Assembly: GCF_000211815.1 (NCBI RefSeq)
Contig: NZ_GL890815.1
Location: forward strand, 20,938-84,937
Reading direction: 5' to 3'
Length of the DNA stretch: 64,000 nt
Source of the DNA: Moorena producens 3L
GTDB taxonomy: Bacteria > Cyanobacteriota > Cyanobacteriia > Cyanobacteriales > Coleofasciculaceae
The notes under the pieces were generated by a model that ran no database searches, was not told where the DNA came from, and saw only the letters and a list, made by a program, of their open reading frames with translations. Below, piece after piece: positions 18,663 through 25,942 of the stretch; position 1 is the stretch's first letter; the number at the start of each line of letters is the position of its first letter. Made by a program: the position numbers and the translations under genes.

Positions 18663-19313
18663 GTGTGATATGTCACCTGTAATGTGTTAATTAACCATTG
18701 TAAATGGTTAATTTTAAATGGTTAATTTTAATTAAATTAACGAACACCCTTCCAGCATAAGTAGTCAACCCTAGATAATATCACGTCATGAGACAAGGCT
18801 GAGAGAGGCGGAAAATTATCAGTAAATTATCAGCAAATTTTCAGCCTCTATTCAGCAACAATTAAACCAAGAAACCAATAATTCTAGTCAAGCTACTAAC
18901 CTAGGATTAACCACTTGATACGGTGCCAGCAAAATCAGTTTTGAACACTAAGTTTTGAACACTTAGCTGATTAACTCTACGGTAAGCATTCAGCTATCAG
19001 CCGTCAGTCGTCAGCTAATCAACGGTCGGTAGTAAACAAGCTGGGGCTGCTGATACGGCTGCTTGAAAATCCCTGCTTGTTTTACTCATCCAACCCCGAG
19101 CAGTTAAAGCATCTAATAGCTGTTCGCGTAGCGTGGCCATTCGCGTAGCGTGGCCAACGGCCAAGGCCTTTAGCTGTTCGCGTAGCGTGCGCGTAGCGCA
19201 TTAGCTGATAGCTGAATACTTACACTCTACGGATAATGATGTAGCTGTATAGATAGTTGAGCAACACACTCATTGACAAATCTACCATATTGATCTCATT
19301 GATCAGAATCACC
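18663..19313. other. Intergenic region with GTAGCGTGGCC repeats
   Basis: About 650 bp without a gene. It has TTTTAAATGGTTAATTTTAA direct repeats just after the channel gene. At 19124-19200 it has three copies of TTCGCGTAGCGTGGCC or TTCGCGTAGCGTGCGCGTAG, the interspersed family also at 1.8 kb. TGAGCAACACACTCA at ~19257-19272 is a short dyad near the spondin gene start and a possible operator. Confidence 0.5.
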
Positions 19314-20126
19314 ATGAAGCATTCAATTATTAAATCACTCAAAATCGTGACCATGGTTACGGTAACCTCTACACTAGCCATGGCATCTAGGGCAACAGCA
19401 GCCACCCTTAAGGTGACAATTGAAAGCCTGGCACCGGAAAACGGCACGTTATTGACTCCAGTCTGGGTTGGTTTTCATAATGGTTTGTTTGATATTTATG
19501 ATCGGGGTGAGGCAGCTTCACCAGGACTTGAGCGGATTGCAGAGGATGGCAATGCAGCAGTGCTTAGTCAAGAGTTTTTTGCTAGTGGTGCGGGTTCAGT
19601 TGATGGGGTAATTCCTGGTCCAAATGGTCCAGTTGCTTCTGGGGATATTGCCCAAGCCACATTTACTGTAGATTCTACTAGCCGTTACTTCAGCTACGCA
19701 GCAATGATTCTTCCCAGTAATGATGCTTTCATTGCTAATGGCAACCCCTTGGCTTTTGAGATTTTTGATGAAGAAGGTAATTTCACTGGAGCTGACTTTA
19801 CCGTTCTCGGTTCTCAAGTTCTGGATGCAGGTACGGAAGTTAACGACGAGCAGCAGACGACTACTGCCTTCTTCGGTCAAACTATTCCTGATACCGGTAC
19901 ACCAGAAAACGGAGTTGTCACCCTGCATCCAGGTTTTATCCCAGGTGGACCGATTTTATCAACTGAGACATTTGCTCAAGGTGACTTCACAGTGGATGGC
20001 TACCAGATAGCACGTATTAAAGTCGAGAAAGTGCCAGAATCTTCTACTACTGGAGGATTACTTGCTATCGGTGGGTTGTTATGGCTGGGTAGCCGCTGGC
20101 GTCAGAGTCTTAACAGATTCGCGTAA
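19314..20126 (+). CDS. Secreted spondin-domain protein with PEP-CTERM anchor
   Basis: 270 aa from the ATG at 19314. An upstream TTG at 19257 would add 19 residues ahead of the signal peptide and is unlikely. Residues ~1-30 are a signal peptide (KIVTMVTVTSTLAMASRATAA). The body matches bacterial spondin_N proteins: TLKVTIESLAPENGTLLTPVWVGFH, then FDIYDRGEAASPGLERIAEDG, FTVDST, YFSYAAMILPSNDAFIANGN, and a terminal GYQIARIKVE. The C-terminus VPESSTTGGLLAIGGLLWLG followed by SRWRQ is a PEP-CTERM sorting signal with VPESS in place of VPEPS. It is likely displayed or released at the outer surface through exosortase. The role is probably adhesion or matrix; no neighbour clarifies it. Confidence 0.85.
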   Translation: MKHSIIKSLKIVTMVTVTSTLAMASRATAATLKVTIESLAPENGTLLTPVWVGFHNGLFDIYDRGEAASPGLERIAEDGNAAVLSQEFFASGAGSVDGVIPGPNGPVASGDIAQATFTVDSTSRYFSYAAMILPSNDAFIANGNPLAFEIFDEEGNFTGADFTVLGSQVLDAGTEVNDEQQTTTAFFGQTIPDTGTPENGVVTLHPGFIPGGPILSTETFAQGDFTVDGYQIARIKVEKVPESSTTGGLLAIGGLLWLGSRWRQSLNRFA

Positions 20127-20219
20127 ATCCCTTTGGCAATTGACCATTGAAAATTTTCAATTTTCCCTTCTTGATTAACAACAGTATAAAAATAACTAGT
20201 TCACTAGACTCAAGATACA

Positions 20220-20272
20220 TGCGATCGCTTACATGTCAGGCTTGACTTGGCATAGTGCGATCGCTTTTTTTA
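20220..20272 (+). terminator. Possible terminator built from two HIP1 octamers
   Basis: Two GCGATCGC octamers (20221 and 20257 regions) can pair with each other, and the second is followed by TTTTTTT. The position, ~95 bp after the spondin gene, suits a terminator. Because each octamer is itself palindromic, this may simply be HIP1 abundance. Confidence 0.3.
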
Positions 20273-20340
20273 GACCAGTCTAGGGAAACTCAACAACTCA
20301 ACACTGACACGGCATCAATATTTCCCGCTGTTGTTGACGA

Positions 20341-20440
20341 CACCCGACACCCGACACCCGACACCCGACACCCGACACCCGACACCCGACACCCGACTCC
20401 CTACTCCCTACTCCCTACTCCCTACTCCCTACTCCCGACC
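20341..20440. repeat. CACCCGA and CTCCCTA heptamer tandem arrays
   Basis: About eight perfect copies of the heptamer CACCCGA run directly into about six copies of CTCCCTA, just upstream of the UbiB-like gene. The CACCCGA block resembles sequence found inside the flavoprotein gene at 52410-52444. Such heptamer STRRs are typical of some filamentous cyanobacteria. Confidence 0.95.
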
Positions 20441-20509
20441 CCTTGACCAACCGCAAAGTTCAAGAGATAATTTTCTTGTAATTATTTAACAAATCTTAAA
20501 ATACTAACC

Positions 20510-22285
20510 TTGCAGTACGAGCCAAGAACCATTTCTGACTACTACCGCCAGCGTTCTCGGCTAGTCTGGGGGCGCAGGATAGCTTTAGTAGGGGCACTGA
20601 TTACCTTTAGCATCAGGCTAGCGTGGGATTTCGTCACCGGTAGCCTTACCCAAAATCAGCCTCAACGAGCCTGGGAATTTCGCGAAAAGCTGACTGAACT
20701 TGGTCCAACCTTCATTAAATTGGGACAAATCCTTTCCTGTCGTCCGGATATTGTTCCTCCTATTTATTTAGAGGAACTCACTAAATTACAAGACCAATTA
20801 CCTCCTTTCCCTAATCACATTGCCTATCAGTTAATTCAAGAAGAATTAGGGGATAACTATAACAACATCTATGGCTCACTGAGCGACAAACCCGTAGCTG
20901 CTGCTTCCCTAGGACAAGTGTACAAAGGGACACTCAAAACTGGTGAAATGGTAGCAGTAAAGGTGCAACGCCCTGGTCTGGTAGAGTGTATTTCCCTAGA
21001 TATCTATATCCTGCGGAAAATAGCAGCATGGGCGCAAGAATCAATATCCTTTGTTCACAGCGACCTAGTAGCACTTATCGACGAACTAGCTATTTGCTTG
21101 TTTGAAGAAATGGACTATACCCAGGAAGGTCGCAATGCGGAAAGATTTGCCCAACTTTACGGTGACATTAATAATATCGCTGTACCACGTATATACTGGC
21201 AATACTCGGGGCGGCGGGTGTTAACCATGGAGTGGATCACTGGGACTAAATTGACGGAACTAGAAACCATTAAAGCCCAGGGATTAGACCCGAATACCCT
21301 GATTGATGTGGGATTTCAGTGTTGCTTGCGGCAACTTTTAGAAGAAGGTTACTTCCATGCTGACCCTCACCCTGGCAATTTATTGGCTACCCCTGATGGG
21401 AAATTGGCTTATCTTGACTTTGGCATGATGAGCTCAGTAGAACCGTCTTATCGGTATCGGTTACTCGAATCCGTTGTCCATATGATTACTGGTGATTTTG
21501 AAGGTTTAGCACAAGACTATAAGAAACTCGACTTTTTGCCACCGGAGACAGATGTGACCTCGCTGATTCCTGAACTCACTGATATTTTTGGTGGGGTGAT
21601 GGAAGCTACTGTGTCAACATTCGGCTTTAATCGTATTATTCGGAAGCTATCCCCGTTACTTTATAAATATCCATTTAAATTACCCACTTACTACCTCCTG
21701 ATTTTCCGCAGTGCCGCTACCTTAGAAGGGATAGCAATTAAGCTCAATCCTAATTTTCAGCCCTTCAATCAAACGTATCCCTATGTTGCTCAACGGCTGT
21801 TAACGGATTCATCCCCTGAATTAAGGACTTGTTTACAGGAGATTGTCTATCAGGATGATGAAATTCAATGGCATGTTTTGGAGGAGTTATTAGGTCAGGT
21901 GCGCACCAGTAGGAAGTTTGATATTAGTGCGCTCTTACACCAGGGTTTAGAATTTCTCTACTCCGAGCAAGGGAGTATATTGCGTAATGCTCTGGTTGAA
22001 GAGATGGTTACCAGTTTAGAGAATCTCTCATACAAGACTCTTGGCCAGATAACTGCATCGGTGGGCTTGGCGGTTAATGTAACTGGAAAATTAGAGTCTC
22101 CTAACCTGGAGCGGATGGAAAAGATTGGGGCTATGATTATTGAATCCTCTAGGTTTGACCTAGAATCGGTACCGAAGATGCTGGAACTTTTGTTAAAGCA
22201 GGAAACTCAACGGCTAGGTCAACAAATTGCTTCCGAAATTGCCAGGCGAATGTTTCGCTTGAGCGAAGAATCCCCGTCCTTATAG
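20510..22285 (+). CDS. ABC1/UbiB-family atypical kinase
   Basis: 591 aa. Contains the ABC1 family signatures: KxGQ-type ELGPTFIKLGQILSCRPDIVP, the alanine-rich nucleotide loop PVAAASLGQVYKGTL, the invariant lysine in MVAVKVQRPG, EEMDYTQEGRNAERF, FHADPHPGNLL (catalytic loop) and LAYLDFGMMS (DFG-type). The family supports quinone or lipid metabolism in membranes, and cyanobacteria have several paralogues. A TTG start is assumed because no ATG or ribosome site is evident. The last residues (SEESPSL) and the stop codon lie within a fossil IS-end hairpin, so the C-terminus is probably altered from the ancestral form. It overlaps the convergent histidine kinase by 6 bp. Confidence 0.9.
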   Translation: MQYEPRTISDYYRQRSRLVWGRRIALVGALITFSIRLAWDFVTGSLTQNQPQRAWEFREKLTELGPTFIKLGQILSCRPDIVPPIYLEELTKLQDQLPPFPNHIAYQLIQEELGDNYNNIYGSLSDKPVAAASLGQVYKGTLKTGEMVAVKVQRPGLVECISLDIYILRKIAAWAQESISFVHSDLVALIDELAICLFEEMDYTQEGRNAERFAQLYGDINNIAVPRIYWQYSGRRVLTMEWITGTKLTELETIKAQGLDPNTLIDVGFQCCLRQLLEEGYFHADPHPGNLLATPDGKLAYLDFGMMSSVEPSYRYRLLESVVHMITGDFEGLAQDYKKLDFLPPETDVTSLIPELTDIFGGVMEATVSTFGFNRIIRKLSPLLYKYPFKLPTYYLLIFRSAATLEGIAIKLNPNFQPFNQTYPYVAQRLLTDSSPELRTCLQEIVYQDDEIQWHVLEELLGQVRTSRKFDISALLHQGLEFLYSEQGSILRNALVEEMVTSLENLSYKTLGQITASVGLAVNVTGKLESPNLERMEKIGAMIIESSRFDLESVPKMLELLLKQETQRLGQQIASEIARRMFRLSEESPSL

Positions 22286-22300
22286 GCCGGGGAGTGTCAA
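22268..22300 (+). mobile_element. IS200/IS605-type right-end hairpin at convergent gene ends
   Basis: AGAATCCCCGTCC-TTATA-GGCCGGGGAGTGTCAA has the classic form of a TnpB-element right end: GAATCCCC, a hairpin, then GGGGAGTGTCAA. The stem has one mismatch and runs 22272-22292. No transposase is attached. It encodes the last residues and stop (TAG) of the UbiB gene on the plus strand and the last residues LTLPGL plus stop (TAA) of the histidine kinase on the minus strand. An alternative is a non-T-tailed bidirectional terminator resembling the IS end by chance. Confidence 0.55.
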
Positions 22301-23467
22301 CATGATTAACGGTAAACTAACGGTAAATGTAGTACCATCTCCCAACTGACTCTTGAGAGAAATCTCACCACCATGAGCTTCCACACACTGTTGAACAATA
22401 GCTAGTCCTAAGCCACTACCAGGAATTGTGCCAACATTGCTAGCACGATGGAAAGGCTGAAACAGTTGCTGTTGGTCTTCTGGAGGAATGCCCATCCCCT
22501 GGTCTTGAATCCGGAAGATAACACATTCTGTCTGAGCAATCAGTTCAAACTGAACTGTTCCCCCTGTGGGTGAGTACTTAATAGCGTTGGTGAGCAAATT
22601 GCTAAAAATGTGTCGCAGCAATCGTTCATCCCATAGGGCTTCCCTCAATTCCCCTTGACTGGTAAAAACTAGCTGATGGTTGTTGTTGGTACTGATTTGT
22701 AACTCTTCCACTAATTGGTGACAAAACCGTTTCAAATCCAACCGAGTAGGTTGACACAGGAGTCTACCGGAATCAGCTTTACTGATTAATGAAACCTCAT
22801 CCAACAACTGGGCCATGTTTTTGATGGCCGAGCGAATTAGCCGCAAATGAACCAGTTTTTTTTCTTGAGGTAATTGTTCCTCTTTGTCTTGGAGCAATCC
22901 AGAACAAAGGAGGATTGTATTTAAGGGATTACGAAAGTCGTGAGAGAGCATGGAAACAAATTCAGCTTTGCGCTGGTTGACTTCTTTGGCTCTAACCAAC
23001 TCAGCGGTTTGTTCCTGAACCTGACTTTCTAGGGCTTGATTTTCTTGTCGTAATGCAACTGCTGCCTGCTTACGTTCAATAGCATAGCGCAAGGAACGAA
23101 CCAGCATTTTTGCCTTGACTTGCCGCTTGACTAGATAATCTTGTGCTCCTTGACGAACTGCTTCAATCGCTAATTCATCATCATTGGTATTGGTTAGCAC
23201 TACAATCGGTAAACTAGGCGCTTGCTTCATCAAGGGTCCGAGGGATGCTAGTCCGTGGCTGTCCGGTAGAGTCAGATCTAATAAGATCACATCGTAGGGA
23301 ATTGAGATTGCTCTAGCCTCAGCGATTTCCTGGAGTGCATCCCGCAACCGCTTGACATGAACTAGACTAAAGTGCCTGAACTGAGCTTCTTTCAAAAACT
23401 CTTGTAACAATCTGGCTTCTGCCAGGTTGTCCTCAATTAACAAGATTTTTACTGAGCCTTCAGGCAT
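22280..23467 (-). CDS. Response-regulator receiver / histidine kinase fusion
   Basis: 395 aa. The N-terminal REC domain has acidic residues IEDN (12-13), phospho-acceptor Asp64 in VILLDLTLPDSHG, and LTNTND plus YLVKR. A coiled-coil linker spans ~130-165. HisKA has His176 in VSMLSHDFRNPLN. HATPase_c has NLLTNAIKYSPTGG (N box), DQGMGIPPED (G1) and GSGLGLAIVQQ (G2). REC-HK order suits a protein that takes phosphate from a partner kinase to control its own output. It lies downstream of rcp1 and the phytochrome on the same strand. A MITE-like hairpin fills the gap to rcp1, and the C-terminal LTLPGL comes from a fossil IS end. It likely belongs to the light-signalling locus. Confidence 0.92.
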   Translation of the reverse strand: MPEGSVKILLIEDNLAEARLLQEFLKEAQFRHFSLVHVKRLRDALQEIAEARAISIPYDVILLDLTLPDSHGLASLGPLMKQAPSLPIVVLTNTNDDELAIEAVRQGAQDYLVKRQVKAKMLVRSLRYAIERKQAAVALRQENQALESQVQEQTAELVRAKEVNQRKAEFVSMLSHDFRNPLNTILLCSGLLQDKEEQLPQEKKLVHLRLIRSAIKNMAQLLDEVSLISKADSGRLLCQPTRLDLKRFCHQLVEELQISTNNNHQLVFTSQGELREALWDERLLRHIFSNLLTNAIKYSPTGGTVQFELIAQTECVIFRIQDQGMGIPPEDQQQLFQPFHRASNVGTIPGSGLGLAIVQQCVEAHGGEISLKSQLGDGTTFTVSLPLIMLTLPGL

Positions 23468-23523
23468 TACCTTTGAGTATTTCTTCCTGCAAGTTTCTGT
23501 TAGTCAACCCTGATGTCTCATCC

Positions 23524-23660
23524 CTAGGGCGTGTTTTCAAAGTTTTCCGCAAGATTATGATCCCCCCCAGCCCCCCTTAAAAAAGGGGGGAGCCATACTC
23601 AAAGTCCCCCTTTTTTAAGGGGGATTTAGGGGGATCTCCGAGTTTGAAGACACGCCCTAG
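23524..23660. mobile_element. MITE-like 137-bp hairpin element
   Basis: Terminal inverted repeats CTAGGGCGTGT-TTCAAA / TTTGAA-ACACGCCCTAG enclose a second nested inverted repeat (GATCCCCC...CCCCCCTTAAAAAAGGGGG against CCCCCTTTTTTAAGGGGG...GGGGGATC). There is no coding capacity. TGTCTCAT occurs directly after the right end and 2 bp before the left end, a possible target duplication. It sits between rcp1 and the REC-histidine kinase gene and may also terminate transcription. Confidence 0.8.
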
Positions 23661-23708
23661 TGTCTCATGGTTTATGGCTAATCTGTCACCCTGCCATCCC
23701 TAATCCTT

Positions 23709-24146
23709 TTATTGGGATGGCAGGGTGACAGTCGAGAGCCAAAAGTCTTCAATTCCTCTGACGATTTTGAATAATTCGCTAAGATTGCGGGATTTGGTAA
23801 TGTAGCAATTCACATGCAAGTCATAACTCTGGAAAATGTCATCCTGATTTCTTGAGGTAGTTAATACCACCACAGGAATTCGTTTGAGATTAGAGTCAGC
23901 CTTAATCTCTGCGAGCACCTCTCGACCATCCTTTTTTGGCAAGTTTAAATCTAGCACGATCAGGTCTGGACGGACGGCATCAGCATACTCTCCTTCTTGG
24001 TGTAAGTAAGCCATAGCGTCCATGCCATTTCGGACTGTTACTACCTGGTGGGGTACCGAGCTATTTTTTAACGCTTCTTGGATTAAGCGAATATCGGCTT
24101 TATTGTCTTCAACCAAAAATATGATTTTGTGTCTTTCGTGCAACAT
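23709..24146 (-). CDS. rcp1: Rcp1-type response regulator
   Basis: 145 aa single-domain receiver. IFLVEDNKADIRLIQEAL, phospho-acceptor Asp66 in VLDLNLPKKDGREVLAEIK, LTTSRNQDD, and YITKSRNLSELFKIV followed by IEDFWLSTVTLP closely follow Synechocystis Rcp1, the partner of phytochrome Cph1. The C-terminal extension that mediates Rcp1 dimerisation is present. A ribosome site AGAGG precedes the ATG at 24146. The phytochrome gene lies upstream on the same strand, but a whole IS607 element now separates them. The first few residues may have been rebuilt from the IS end. Confidence 0.92.
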   Translation of the reverse strand: MLHERHKIIFLVEDNKADIRLIQEALKNSSVPHQVVTVRNGMDAMAYLHQEGEYADAVRPDLIVLDLNLPKKDGREVLAEIKADSNLKRIPVVVLTTSRNQDDIFQSYDLHVNCYITKSRNLSELFKIVRGIEDFWLSTVTLPSQ

Positions 24147-24161
24147 TTAACCTCTCTAAAC

Positions 24162-25298
24162 CTACCCATCAGCAGGAATGATCTGTATAGCACCAGGTGA
24201 AAACCTGGTGGTTGTTGCCGACAAAGCGCGGATCATTATGTTCCGCGCGCCATTCCAATCCCGTGGTAAAGAGAAGCCACATTTTGGGCATTGGAATTTT
24301 TTACTGCCGCCTAATTTTTCGTGAATTTGACCACATTCTGGGCAAGTTTTACTGGTGTAAGATTCGTTAACTAAGACAACCAAAACATCATGACGATCTG
24401 CCATTTGAGTTAAGTGCTGGCGAAACTTGTAGTGACTCCAAGTGAGCATGTTACGAGCTGTTTTCTTGTTTAATTTCCTAGCTGACTTTACTACCATCAC
24501 AGATGTCTCAAACGTTGGTAAAAAGATAAGCTTGTAATTATTGACAAGGAAAGAAGCTGACTTGTTATGGCAGTCCTTGATTAGATTTTGAATCTTTTGG
24601 CGTAAACGATGAGCAGCATTTTTCATTGCTCGTCTCTGTCTTTTTGCAGAGCTTAAGTCAATACGACTCATCAACCGATCTAGTTGCTGACAGAGTCTTT
24701 GAATCCTGCCAATATCACCAGAACCTATTTCTACATAAGTTTTACCATCAAAACCGGTAATAAATGTTCTAACGCCTGGGTCTAAAGCTATTACTTTATC
24801 CTGAGCAGTAGGGATAGGTTCAATATATTCCGGAAAAATCCCGTACCATTTCCCTTTAATCCATACTAACTGAGTTCCATATATGCATTCTTCAGGGAAA
24901 CCTTGAGGTGAACGATAAGACAAGCCTTTTACTTTTGTTGGGTACCAGCATTTTTTTTTGAAGTCTCCCGCTTTAAATTTAATAACTTGCCTTGTTTCTC
25001 GACAAGATTTAAACTTAACATAACCCTGATTGGCTTTGGCTTGCTTGAAACTATCAATTGCATCGGCTACTGCTTCTTGTAATTGATGACCTGGAAGTTG
25101 GTTTACCCAATCTGGTCTATCAACTTTTCTCGCTAGTTTTTGTAAATCATAAGCACTACCTTTATAACCGTTTTTAAGCATGGCTACTGACCAATTATAG
25201 ATCCAACGATAAGCATTAAGCCAAGTTTTCCAGATTTTATGAAGTTCTTTAGACGGAAACACCCTGATCTTTGAGACACTGTTGGGTGTCAACTTCAC
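24162..25298 (-). CDS. tnpB: IS607-type TnpB RNA-guided nuclease
   Basis: About 378 aa taking the GTG at 25298 as start. The reading frame stays open upstream to 25868, but that part is the out-of-frame shadow of tnpA. RuvC-like aspartate in VIALDPGVRTFITGFDG, glutamate in LIFLPTFETSVMV, zinc finger CPECGQIH...CPKCGFSLPRD, and the final aspartate in RDWNGARNIMIRAL. All catalytic residues look intact. TnpB is guided by an RNA from the element's right end and cuts empty target sites to promote element retention. It overlaps the tnpA 3' end by about 50 bp, suggesting translational coupling. The exact start is uncertain. Confidence 0.85.
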   Translation of the reverse strand: MKLTPNSVSKIRVFPSKELHKIWKTWLNAYRWIYNWSVAMLKNGYKGSAYDLQKLARKVDRPDWVNQLPGHQLQEAVADAIDSFKQAKANQGYVKFKSCRETRQVIKFKAGDFKKKCWYPTKVKGLSYRSPQGFPEECIYGTQLVWIKGKWYGIFPEYIEPIPTAQDKVIALDPGVRTFITGFDGKTYVEIGSGDIGRIQRLCQQLDRLMSRIDLSSAKRQRRAMKNAAHRLRQKIQNLIKDCHNKSASFLVNNYKLIFLPTFETSVMVVKSARKLNKKTARNMLTWSHYKFRQHLTQMADRHDVLVVLVNESYTSKTCPECGQIHEKLGGSKKFQCPKCGFSLPRDWNGARNIMIRALSATTTRFSPGAIQIIPADG

Positions 25299-25878
25299 CG
25301 TCTGATTCCGAGGTTTTTTCTTGTACCGCTTTCGTGACTTGTTTTTGGTATTTTCGGAGTCCGTAAAGCCTAGCAGAGAAACAGTGGAGGATGGACAAGA
25401 TATCTTCGACGAGTTCTTGCTCTGGGGATAATTTACGTTCATTGAGAACCAAGAGTTTAACTCCACTTTTTTGGCACAACCATTCAAGTAACGGAAATCC
25501 AAATCGGACTGCTCTATCTGGGTATGCAATGACAAATGCCGAGATATCACAGCTGTATATTCGTTCCAATATTTTGAGAAACTTTCGCCGTTTAAAATTG
25601 AGTCCCGATCCAACTTCTGAAATAACTTCAGCGTTTGGGTATTTTGACCGTAAAAATTCAGCTTGTCGATCAAGGTCGTCTCGTTGGGAGTGTGTAGAGA
25701 CTCTTGCATAAGCGACAATGGGCTTACTCTGCGTGTGTTGTCCTTCAACACAAAACCTTCTTTGATTCCCTTGAGTCCTGATGCTGTCAAGTCTTCCGTC
25801 TTTATCCCATCTCCTGAGTGTTGTAATGGAGACACCGTAATATTGGGCTGCCTCTTTTGGGGTGACATATTTTTTCAT
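25249..25878 (-). CDS. tnpA: IS607-type serine recombinase TnpA
   Basis: 209 aa, the standard IS607 TnpA length. The N-terminal MerR-like HTH is KYVTPKEAAQYYGVSITTLR, RWDKDGRL. The serine recombinase domain begins at ~53: IVAYARVSTHSQRDDLDRQ with the nucleophilic serine in ARVS, then ISEVGSGLNFKRRKFLKIL and VIAYPDRAVRFGF. It catalyses excision and integration with little target preference. An 11-bp inverted repeat just upstream (25889-25922) could be its binding site. Upstream of it lies the phytochrome stop codon. Confidence 0.95.
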   Translation of the reverse strand: MKKYVTPKEAAQYYGVSITTLRRWDKDGRLDSIRTQGNQRRFCVEGQHTQSKPIVAYARVSTHSQRDDLDRQAEFLRSKYPNAEVISEVGSGLNFKRRKFLKILERIYSCDISAFVIAYPDRAVRFGFPLLEWLCQKSGVKLLVLNERKLSPEQELVEDILSILHCFSARLYGLRKYQKQVTKAVQEKTSESDGEVDTQQCLKDQGVSV

Positions 25879-25888
25879 AACAGCTTAA

Positions 25889-25922
25889 CCTTTACAAATC
25901 TATACTTACATATTTGTAAAGG
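25889..25922 (-). promoter_or_regulatory. Inverted repeat upstream of IS607 tnpA
   Basis: CCTTTACAAAT and ATTTGTAAAGG are perfect 11-bp arms separated by 12 bp and end ~11 bp before the tnpA start codon. Candidate TnpA or autoregulator binding site, or a hairpin that limits tnpA translation. Confidence 0.5.
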
Positions 25923-25942
25923 TATGACAAGGTTTGATAAGA

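Larger units (their letters stand above)
24150..25940 (-). mobile_element. IS607-family insertion sequence (tnpA serine recombinase + tnpB)
   Basis: Complete two-gene IS607 element: a MerR-HTH serine recombinase followed by an overlapping RNA-guided nuclease gene. It lies between the phytochrome stop (25943) and the rcp1 start (24146), so the outer limits are known within a few bases, although IS607 ends lack clear inverted repeats and I cannot set exact junctions. The 3' end of tnpB carries a CACCAGGT-TTTC-ACCTGGTG hairpin (about 24196-24215), the expected position of the guide-RNA scaffold. Confidence 0.88.

Noticed and set aside
20341..20440. CRISPR or telomere-like array
   Set aside because: Plain heptamer tandem repeat of the cyanobacterial STRR type, with the same class at several other places in the window.
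25299..25868. N-terminal extension of TnpB to 568 residues
   Set aside because: This part is the shifted frame of tnpA; it lacks TnpB features and would make the protein far longer than its family.
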